Source: Ignavibacteria bacterium (GTDB lineage: Bacteria; Bacteroidota; Ignavibacteria; Tepidaquicellales; OLB5). From it: a stretch of DNA of 6,716 nt. Shown in pieces: positions 1 to 5,895 of this stretch. Within the stretch, counting starts at the first letter, position 1. Each line of letters starts with the position of its first letter. Below the pieces are notes generated by a model. It was given only the letters and a program-made list of their open reading frames with translations. It had not been told where the DNA came from and did not search any database. A program made the translations under genes and the position numbers. Where the stretch lies: NCBI GenBank assembly GCA_027492415.1, contig JAPUEV010000310.1, forward strand, positions 1-6,716, in the 5' to 3' direction.

Positions 1-648
1 TTTTCAAGCGGCGGTACCATGTTTAAGTTCAAAAAGCTTGGTTATGACATCTACTTTATAGTTGCCACCAATGGTGAAAATGGCTTTAAGATCGCTCACA
101 AATCAAGGGCTGTACGTGTTAAGACAAGACATAATGAACAGTTAAAGGCTGCAAAAATGCTTGGTGTAAAAAAAGTTTTTTTCCTGAATTACAGGGATTG
201 CTATCTAAAATATACTGATGAGCTTAGAGAAAAAATTGCTGTTATCATTAAAAAAGTTAAACCGGAAATAATATTTGCTTTTGATCCTTCAAACAGGTCA
301 TTTGAAAGCGTTAACCTCCTGCACCGCGACCACCGTGTTATTGCTGAAGCATCATTTGATTCTGTATTTGCTGCACGCAACCGGTATCTTATTAAAGGTG
401 AGCCGCATGCGGTTAAGAAATTCTGGTTTTATGGGTCAGATAAGCCGAATTATTACGTAAATTTAACTCCTTTTATAAACGACAAAATAAAGCTTATCGA
501 ATGCCACAGGTCACAATTTCATGACCACGAATCAATGAGTGACTGGGTTAAAACACATCTTTCCAGTTACACAAAAAAATATAAGTACAGCGAAAAATTC
601 CGGATTGTTGATATTACTCAGCCGTTTGTAAAGGAAAAAGCCAAATGA
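1..648 (+). CDS. PIG-L/LmbE-family zinc deacetylase (5' end cut by window edge)
   Basis: This is a partial gene: frame 1 is open from the first base, and the ATG at 19 is internal. The residues before it (FSSGGT) match the GGT that follows the HPDD zinc-binding motif in PIG-L proteins, so the true start and HPDD lie left of the window. Visible family features are a TNGENG strand-loop near 70-90, an arginine/glutamine-rich helix ending in AAKMLGVKKVFFLNYRD (about 145-200), and HRDHRV at 322-339, the second conserved metal-site motif (HxDH). The C-terminal part has the usual KFWFY and HRSQF stretches. Family members are cytosolic enzymes that remove acetyl from N-acetylglucosamine-type sugars or conjugates, for example in bacillithiol or lipid synthesis. 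The substrate cannot be told from this fragment. The stop codon overlaps the next gene (ATGA), so the two are probably co-translated. Confidence 0.92.
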   Translation, partial: FSSGGTMFKFKKLGYDIYFIVATNGENGFKIAHKSRAVRVKTRHNEQLKAAKMLGVKKVFFLNYRDCYLKYTDELREKIAVIIKKVKPEIIFAFDPSNRSFESVNLLHRDHRVIAEASFDSVFAARNRYLIKGEPHAVKKFWFYGSDKPNYYVNLTPFINDKIKLIECHRSQFHDHESMSDWVKTHLSSYTKKYKYSEKFRIVDITQPFVKEKAK

Positions 649-1019
649 TAAAAGTAAGCGAAGAACACTTCAGCGAAATGATGGAGGAAGCGCTGCATGA
701 AATTCCGGAACCGTTCAAATCAAAAATAGAAAATCTTGTTTTCCTTGTTGAGCCTTTTCCATCTGAAACTGATCTTGCCCGTGTTGGGTTAACAGAAGGC
801 TATTCACTTCTCGGAATTTATTCAGGGGTGCCTTATACCAACAGGAATACCTATTATATGAATACCACACCGGACAGGATAATATTATTCCAGGATAACA
901 TTGAAAGATTTTGTGATACAATGGAAGAGCTGAAAGAAAAGATACGCGAAGTGTTAATTCACGAAATTGCGCATTATTTTGGAATGGATGAGGACCAGGT
1001 AAGGGCTGCCGGTTATTAG
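645..1019 (+). CDS. Small HExxH metallopeptidase-like protein (Zincin_1 type)
   Basis: This 124-residue protein has a zinc-protease signature close to its C-terminus: HEIAH at residues 106-110, followed by YFGMDEDQ. H106, E107 and H110 would be two zinc ligands and the catalytic glutamate, and an acidic residue just after the glycine could be the third ligand. Short size, an N-terminal acidic helix (EEHFSEMMEEAL), a central GLTEGYSLLGIYSG stretch and a C-terminal HExxHxFG fit the family of minimal bacterial zincins annotated only as 'metallopeptidase family protein'. No signal peptide or membrane segment is present, so it should be cytosolic. Its substrate is unknown in the family as far as I know. 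The ATG at 645 overlaps the deacetylase stop by 4 nt, with AAGGA at 631-635 as a possible ribosome site, so it belongs to the same operon. Family assignment is firm; proteolytic activity is inferred. Confidence 0.86.
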   Translation: MIKVSEEHFSEMMEEALHEIPEPFKSKIENLVFLVEPFPSETDLARVGLTEGYSLLGIYSGVPYTNRNTYYMNTTPDRIILFQDNIERFCDTMEELKEKIREVLIHEIAHYFGMDEDQVRAAGY

Positions 1020-1021
1020 CT

Positions 1022-2932
1022 TTAAATCTCTATTTGTGAACCTACTTCAAAAACCCTGTCATTTGGTATATTAAAGTATTCTGTTACTCTTTGTGAATTT
1101 CTTGAAAGCAGAATGAATAATTTTTTGCGCAGCCTTGTTATGCCGTATTTTTCTTTTGCTACCAATAGCTCTCTGCCAAGGAAAAATGTGGTCTTATTAA
1201 TGTTAATATTAATACCGCTTTTATTAAGCACTTCTATTATCTGCTGTATATTGGCATTATCCATAAAACCATATGATGCAATTACCCTGTAAAACCCGTC
1301 AGTTGGATTTTGTATCTCAATACCGTCTTCAATATTTATATGCGGTATCTTCTTGAAAACTATGCTTAAAACAATGATCTGTTTATGCAGTACCCTGTTA
1401 TGCTTCATGTTCTTTACAAGGGCAGGGGGGGTTCCTTTTGGATTACTGGACATATAAATAGCTGTGCCCGGTGTTGATACCAGCCTTACACTCATTACCT
1501 CATCAATAAAATTCTCTATTGGCTGGGTTTCTTCTTCAAGCTTGTGATGCAGCAGTTTTCTTCCCCAGTTCCATGTGGTCATAACGATATAAATAGCCAT
1601 GCCAATTACCAGGGGTACCCAGCCACCATGCATTACCTTAAGCAAGTTAGCTCCCCAAAAAGCAAGATCAATGAACATAAAGAACACAGATATAATTATT
1701 GCAACGGGTACAGACCACTTCCAGAGTTTCGTCATAGCCACAAAAGTAAGGATAGTAGTAATCACCATTGTAGATGTTACCGCTATACCATAGGCAGCTG
1801 CCAGGTTGCTGGAGCTTCTGAAGCTTAGCACCAGTAATATTGTTCCAATGAATAATAACCAGTTCAGCTGGGGAATATATATCTGTCCGCGTTCTTCCTG
1901 TGAAGTATGTATTATCCTTACCCTTGGCAGAAAGCCTAATTGCAGTGCCTGTTGTGTGATTGAAAATGCTCCTGAAATTAACGCCTGTGATGCTATTACA
2001 GTAGCAATAGTTGAAATTGCAACCATAGGGTAAAGCGCCCATTCAGGGGCAAGATAGTAAAAGGGGTTTTGTGCTGCGGCCGGATTCTGAAGCATCATAG
2101 CACCCTGACCGAAATAATTCATGATTAAACAGGGCAGAACAAGTGTGAACCACGCATATCTTATTGGGCGGGGACCAAAGTGACCCATATCCGCATATAA
2201 AGCTTCGCCGCCTGTTACTACAAGGAAAACCGAGCCCAGAATTACAAATCCATGAAAACCGTTATGAAGAAAGAAATTAATTGCATACATTGGATAAACA
2301 GCGTGAAGAACCTCAGGGTTTTTAATGATAGCAGCTATACCTAATGCGGCAATTGCAATGAACCATACTATCATAACAGGTCCGAATACAGCCCCAACCT
2401 TGCCTGTTCCTCTTTTCTGGAAATAAAACAGTAAGAATAAAATAATTATCGTGATCGGAATTACATAGTGCTTAAGCGCAGGGGTCGCTATTTCAAGACC
2501 TTCAACGGCACTAAGCACTGAAATTGCAGGCGTTATTATACCATCTCCATATAACAATGCAGCGCCAAATAACCCAAGGCTGATAATTATCATAAAGCCA
2601 ATACCCTGCTTGCGGGGTCTTACTAGCTCCATTAATGCAAGTATTCCGCCTTCTCCTTCATTATCTGCCCGCATTACAATAATAAGGTACTTAATACAAA
2701 TCACAATGATAAGAGCCCAGAATACCAATGATAGTACACCGAGAACATTATCATGTGTTGGCTTAACACCATGAAGTTCAGAAAAACATTCTTTTAACGC
2801 GTATAAAGGACTTGTACCGATATCGCCGTATACGACACCTAAAGCACCTAATGAAAGATAAAGAAGATATTTTAGATTTTTTTTATGCCCAACGGGTTCG
2901 CCCGTTATATTATTTGTAGTATCTGTACTTAT
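1022..2932 (-). CDS. kup: Kup-family potassium uptake transporter, apparent ATA start
   Basis: Kup is an inner-membrane K+ importer (KUP/HAK/KT, APC superfamily). Family hallmarks appear in order: VVYGDIGTSPLYALKE in the first helix, NEGEGGILAL, LLYGDGIITPAISVLSAVEG, GGEALYADMGHFG, NPFYYLAP, ASQALISGAFSITQQALQLG, PQLNW, AAYGIAVTSTM and HGGWVPL. About twelve hydrophobic segments are followed by a soluble C-terminal domain of roughly 180 residues. The first conventional start in frame is TTG at 2728, but starting there would delete helix one with its GDIGTSPLY motif. The frame stays open to a TAA at 2948-2950 and has no ATG, GTG or TTG in the extension. ATA at 2930-2932 would give residues reading (M)STDTTNNITGEP and a 636-residue protein, close to the usual length of about 620-630. 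ATT at 2942-2944 and ATA at 2939-2941 are alternatives. No Shine-Dalgarno sequence is visible. Its stop is 2 bp from the convergent metallopeptidase stop. Function is secure; the start is uncertain. Confidence 0.95.
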   Translation of the reverse strand: MSTDTTNNITGEPVGHKKNLKYLLYLSLGALGVVYGDIGTSPLYALKECFSELHGVKPTHDNVLGVLSLVFWALIIVICIKYLIIVMRADNEGEGGILALMELVRPRKQGIGFMIIISLGLFGAALLYGDGIITPAISVLSAVEGLEIATPALKHYVIPITIIILFLLFYFQKRGTGKVGAVFGPVMIVWFIAIAALGIAAIIKNPEVLHAVYPMYAINFFLHNGFHGFVILGSVFLVVTGGEALYADMGHFGPRPIRYAWFTLVLPCLIMNYFGQGAMMLQNPAAAQNPFYYLAPEWALYPMVAISTIATVIASQALISGAFSITQQALQLGFLPRVRIIHTSQEERGQIYIPQLNWLLFIGTILLVLSFRSSSNLAAAYGIAVTSTMVITTILTFVAMTKLWKWSVPVAIIISVFFMFIDLAFWGANLLKVMHGGWVPLVIGMAIYIVMTTWNWGRKLLHHKLEEETQPIENFIDEVMSVRLVSTPGTAIYMSSNPKGTPPALVKNMKHNRVLHKQIIVLSIVFKKIPHINIEDGIEIQNPTDGFYRVIASYGFMDNANIQQIIEVLNKSGINININKTTFFLGRELLVAKEKYGITRLRKKLFILLSRNSQRVTEYFNIPNDRVFEVGSQIEI

Positions 2933-2975
2933 GCCAGGTATAATTAATTAAACATATTATGCTTTAATGAAAAAT

Positions 2976-3004
2976 CTCATATAGCAATCAGGCTAATTTA
3001 ACAA
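2976..3004 (-). promoter_or_regulatory. Candidate kup promoter
   Basis: On the - strand, TTGTTA (2999-3004) is separated by 17 nt from TATGAG (2976-2981). Each matches 4 of 6 bases of the sigma-70 consensus. It would give a leader of roughly 35-40 nt to the ATA at 2932. In such AT-rich DNA a match of this quality can arise by chance, so it is only a candidate. Confidence 0.22.
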
Positions 3005-3065
3005 AAACCGATTCATAATAAAATATAAATATTAATATCACAATAGGTTAAGTCAGCAGATATCA

Positions 3066-3073
3066 TATATTTG
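3066..3073 (+). promoter_or_regulatory. Candidate Bacteroidota-type -7 element
   Basis: TATATTTG matches the TAnnTTTG -7 consensus of the primary sigma factor in Bacteroidota exactly. No clear TTTG/TTG -33 partner is seen at the usual distance, and it lies about 170 nt before the orphan gene start. Weak support. Confidence 0.2.
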
Positions 3074-3129
3074 AAAAGTGTAGTTATCTTATCTCGCTGT
3101 AAAAATACTAAGAGACTTATAATATATCA

Positions 3130-3158
3130 TTGACCGGTTTATTATTCAACTTTATTAA
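3130..3158 (+). promoter_or_regulatory. Candidate promoter for the small orphan gene
   Basis: TTGACC (3130-3135) is followed after 17 nt by TATTAA (3153-3158), matching 5 of 6 and 4 of 6 sigma-70 consensus bases. An exact TATAAT also occurs just upstream at 3118-3123 but lacks a matching -35. It would start a leader of about 80 nt before the ATG at 3243. The match is to a generic consensus; the organism's own promoter rules are unknown. Confidence 0.28.
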
Positions 3159-3242
3159 GTATATAAAATGTTCCGAAAAAATTAATGTTTTACCAAAAAT
3201 TGCACTTTCAATTAAAAATTCAGAAAATTATATTGTGGAATC

Positions 3243-3545
3243 ATGAGCAAAATATTATTTCAAATAAATTACGATGTTTACCCTGAAAAAAGGGAAGATT
3301 ACCTGGTTTCTGCAAAAGAACTGGAAACTTATATGAACTCCAAGACTGACCATAAATATATGGTAGTTGAAGATAAGAATAAAAAGAACAGTTTTACAGA
3401 AGTTTATATCCTCAGAGACGAAGCTGAATTTGAAGGAATGGAAGATGAAATGGATGATACCATTTACGGACTTACTACCAGGATCCTGAAGGAATTTGTT
3501 GTTGACGGAAAAACCCGTTACTCGACACATTACGGGATAGAATAA
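3243..3545 (+). CDS. Small acidic alpha/beta protein of unknown function
   Basis: I do not recognise this 100-residue protein. It begins MSKILFQINYDVYPEKRED and is rich in charged residues. It has no signal peptide or membrane segment and no obvious catalytic motif. The likely secondary structure order is strand (3-11), helix (15-31), strand (38-44), strand (49-58), long acidic helix (about 59-84) and a final strand. That is the order of a ferredoxin-like or dimeric alpha/beta-barrel (ABM-like) fold. The opening strand followed by PEKREDYL resembles such small dimeric domains, but this is a fold guess only. It is divergent from kup and lies 124 bp upstream of the PgpH-type gene on the same strand, so it could share a transcript with that gene. 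Coding is supported by the clean ATG, the balanced amino-acid composition and the weakness of competing frames. Confidence 0.8.
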   Translation: MSKILFQINYDVYPEKREDYLVSAKELETYMNSKTDHKYMVVEDKNKKNSFTEVYILRDEAEFEGMEDEMDDTIYGLTTRILKEFVVDGKTRYSTHYGIE

Positions 3546-3669
3546 TTCCGGGGCAATTTTCCTGCTGGATATTTGCAAACAGCCGTTAGCTGCAGCTGCT
3601 ATCCCTTTATATCTGGACACTTAGAAAACATTTTTATCGTTAATTTAGTCCGGAAGCAACAAAAATAAT

Positions 3670-5895
3670 TTGGCAAAACTCAGCAAAAATAAAAGAGAGT
3701 TCAAAACCGATAAGACGGTAAAATTTCTTATTGCCTTTATTACAGTTATTCTAATAACTGCAATGTTTCCCAAATATGAAACCATAGAAACCGACTACAT
3801 GGTAGGTATGGTATGGAGCAAAGAAGACCTCATTGCTCCTTTCAGCTTTCCTGTATATAAAAGCGAATCAGTTTATAAAAAGGAAGTTGATGAAGCAGGA
3901 AGCAAGGTTTACCCGGTGTTTGATGTTAACAGCAGGAAGCAGGGCTCAACCAACTGGCTGGATTCATTTAATACAGAATACTCTAAACTTATAAAAGCTG
4001 TTGAGTATGATGCAGATTTTCAGAAGGAGCGCTCCTTACCGGAGGAAAAACGAACTACCAGTGAACAATCCCTTAACAAGCTCAAATCAGATCTTGATTT
4101 TACATTAACAGAAGCGGAGTGGAGCAGCCTTACAGGCAACCTGAATAATTCCGCGGCAATTGATGCGTTTAAAAAGAAGATAATACTTTCGCTTAACCAG
4201 GTAGGCGACCAGAAGATAATTGATCTTCCGAAATCAGGAATAAAAGCAGGCAGGATAGCCTTTGTAAAAAATAAGATCGAAGAAAATATCGATATTAACA
4301 GCGTCCGCGATATAAATGAGGTTGAAAATATCCTTAAGAATGATTTCAACGGGTTCTATAAAAACCCTGAGCTATCCAGCGTATCATTTAAGCTTGCCAG
4401 GCTTTATATCTACCCTGATCTAATCTATAATGAGGCTGAAACCCAGAAAATCCTCAACTCAGTAACAGATGCCGTACCAAAAACCTTCGGGCTGGTGAGG
4501 GAAAATGAGAGAATAGTAAGCAAACACGAGCCTATAAATGAAGCTACAAAGCTGAAGCTTGAGTCATATAAAAAGATACGGAATGAACAGATGGGTTCCC
4601 GTGATTTTTATTTGCAGCAGCTGGGCAGGTTCATGTTCGTTTCACTTATGATATTCCTTCTTGGTATATTTCTCTTTAAAATGCGCTCTGGTATTTTTGA
4701 AGATAACATGAAGCTTATTCTTATTTCAACTATCATTCTGCTTCAATGTGTTTTTTCATATCTAAGCCTGCAGCTTCAGATCAATTACCCCATTGAATAT
4801 ATAATATTTGTACCCGTTGCGGCAATGCTGCTTACCATAATTTTTGATTCCCGTGTTGCTGTATACGCTATAATAATAATCTGTCTCCTTGTTTCTGCCG
4901 TCAGGGGAGGGGATTATGATATACTCATTCCCAATTTTTGCGCTTCGGTGCTTGTAGTGTATTCAGTAAGGGATATCAAGAACCGCTCACAGATATTTAT
5001 TTCAATGATATATATCCTGCTGGGATACTTTGCGGCTATAATTGCTATCGGGCTTGAACGCTATGATGATTTCAATACTGTAAAAAGCCAATTGATAGGC
5101 GCAGGGCTTAATGCCATTCTATCCCCAATACTTGCATACGGCTTGCTGATATTCTACGAAAAAGTATTCCGCGTTGCAACTGACCTGGTATTCCTGGAGC
5201 TTAGCGATTTTAATAACCCGCTGTTAAGGGATCTTTCCTCAAAAGCTCCCGGTACTTTTCATCATTCCATAATAATGGGTAATCTTTCTGAGCAGGCGGC
5301 AAAGGAGATCGGCGCAAACCATCTGCTGGCAAGGGTAGGGTGCTATTATCATGATATAGGCAAAATTGTTAACCCTGATTACTTTGTTGAAAACCAGATG
5401 GAATCCAACAAGCATGAAGAGCTGAATCCATCACTTAGCGCCAAGATGATTATTGCGCACGTTAAGAACGGCATTAAGCTTGCAGAAAAGAACAGGCTGC
5501 CGCGTGAAATTATTAATTTCATACCAATGCATCACGGTACAAACCTTGTTTCTTATTTTTATGAAAAGGCAAGGACTGATGAAGGTGAAATTGATACAAC
5601 CCACGAGTATATTTACAGGTATCCCGGTCCCAAGCCGCAGACTAAGGAAACAGGCATAGTAATGCTTGCTGATGCGGTTGAAGCTGCAACTCGCTCTATT
5701 GATGACCCTACACCGGCTAAGCTTGAAACACAGATAAGCGAAATTATCCGCGCCAGGTTCCTGGATGGCGAGCTTGATGAATGCGACCTTACTCTAAAGG
5801 ATCTTATCAACATTAAACAAAGCTTCCTCAAAACCATAGTTGGTATACATCACCACAGGATAAAATATCCTGAAAATGCAGATGATGAAGATTAG
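3670..5895 (+). CDS. pgpH: 7TM-HD cyclic di-AMP phosphodiesterase (PgpH family)
   Basis: This 741-residue membrane protein has the PgpH layout. There is one N-terminal membrane helix (about 17-33), an extracytoplasmic 7TMR-HDED domain (about 34-318, ending in the typical GLVRENERIVSKHEPINE), seven membrane helices (about 321-500) and a cytosolic HD domain (about 520-690). HD-domain metal residues are visible: PGTFHHS with H531/H532, HDIGK with H561/D562, HHGT at 621-624 and D668 in LADAVEAA. KHEELNPSLSAKMI (581-594) also matches the family. Studied members hydrolyse c-di-AMP to pApA, lowering a messenger that restrains potassium import; this activity is inferred here. The start is TTG at 3670: an in-frame TAG at 3646-3648 lies just upstream, and the first downstream ATG (residue 32) would remove the first helix. 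GGAAG at 3652-3656 is a possible but distant ribosome site. The 3' end overlaps the xerD-like start. Confidence 0.94.
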   Translation: MAKLSKNKREFKTDKTVKFLIAFITVILITAMFPKYETIETDYMVGMVWSKEDLIAPFSFPVYKSESVYKKEVDEAGSKVYPVFDVNSRKQGSTNWLDSFNTEYSKLIKAVEYDADFQKERSLPEEKRTTSEQSLNKLKSDLDFTLTEAEWSSLTGNLNNSAAIDAFKKKIILSLNQVGDQKIIDLPKSGIKAGRIAFVKNKIEENIDINSVRDINEVENILKNDFNGFYKNPELSSVSFKLARLYIYPDLIYNEAETQKILNSVTDAVPKTFGLVRENERIVSKHEPINEATKLKLESYKKIRNEQMGSRDFYLQQLGRFMFVSLMIFLLGIFLFKMRSGIFEDNMKLILISTIILLQCVFSYLSLQLQINYPIEYIIFVPVAAMLLTIIFDSRVAVYAIIIICLLVSAVRGGDYDILIPNFCASVLVVYSVRDIKNRSQIFISMIYILLGYFAAIIAIGLERYDDFNTVKSQLIGAGLNAILSPILAYGLLIFYEKVFRVATDLVFLELSDFNNPLLRDLSSKAPGTFHHSIIMGNLSEQAAKEIGANHLLARVGCYYHDIGKIVNPDYFVENQMESNKHEELNPSLSAKMIIAHVKNGIKLAEKNRLPREIINFIPMHHGTNLVSYFYEKARTDEGEIDTTHEYIYRYPGPKPQTKETGIVMLADAVEAATRSIDDPTPAKLETQISEIIRARFLDGELDECDLTLKDLINIKQSFLKTIVGIHHHRIKYPENADDED
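5856..5872 (+). repeat. Inverted repeat just before the xerD-like start codons
   Basis: CAGGATA and TATCCTG form a perfect 7-bp inverted repeat around a 3-nt AAA loop, inside the last codons of the PgpH-type gene. It ends 3 nt before the first candidate ATG (5876) of the recombinase and about 10-13 nt before the ATGs at 5882 and 5885. As RNA it could fold into a small hairpin over the initiation region and tie recombinase translation to passage of ribosomes through the upstream gene. No U-tract follows, so it is not a terminator. The repeat is seen; the role is inference. Confidence 0.35.

Larger units (their letters stand above)
2933..3242. other. Divergent intergenic region, very AT-rich, no gene
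   Basis: This 310-bp spacer separates the divergent kup and small orphan genes and should hold promoters for both. No open frame of note, tRNA-like structure or strong inverted repeat was found. I looked for the conserved blocks of the ydaO-type c-di-AMP riboswitch on the kup (-) strand, because that element often precedes potassium transporter genes elsewhere, and did not recognise them. Candidate promoter elements are listed separately with low confidence. Confidence 0.7.

Noticed and set aside
1544..2042. Several open frames on both strands inside kup
   Set aside because: They are out-of-frame shadows of a gene with clear family motifs along its whole length, and their translations show no recognisable domain.
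2933..3060. ydaO-type c-di-AMP riboswitch upstream of kup
   Set aside because: None of the conserved GC-containing blocks of that riboswitch was recognised; the stretch is nearly uniform AT-rich sequence.
3587..3601. AGCTGCAGCT palindrome in the 124-bp gap before the PgpH-type gene, considered as a terminator or operator
   Set aside because: A single 10-bp palindrome with no loop, no U-tract and no second copy nearby; too little to call a site.
3743..3760. Perfect 8-bp inverted repeat (CAGTTATT / AATAACTG) with 2-nt gap early in the PgpH-type gene
   Set aside because: It lies in codons for the first membrane helix, is AT-rich, and has a loop too short to form fully. It is best explained by repeated Ile/Val/Thr codons.
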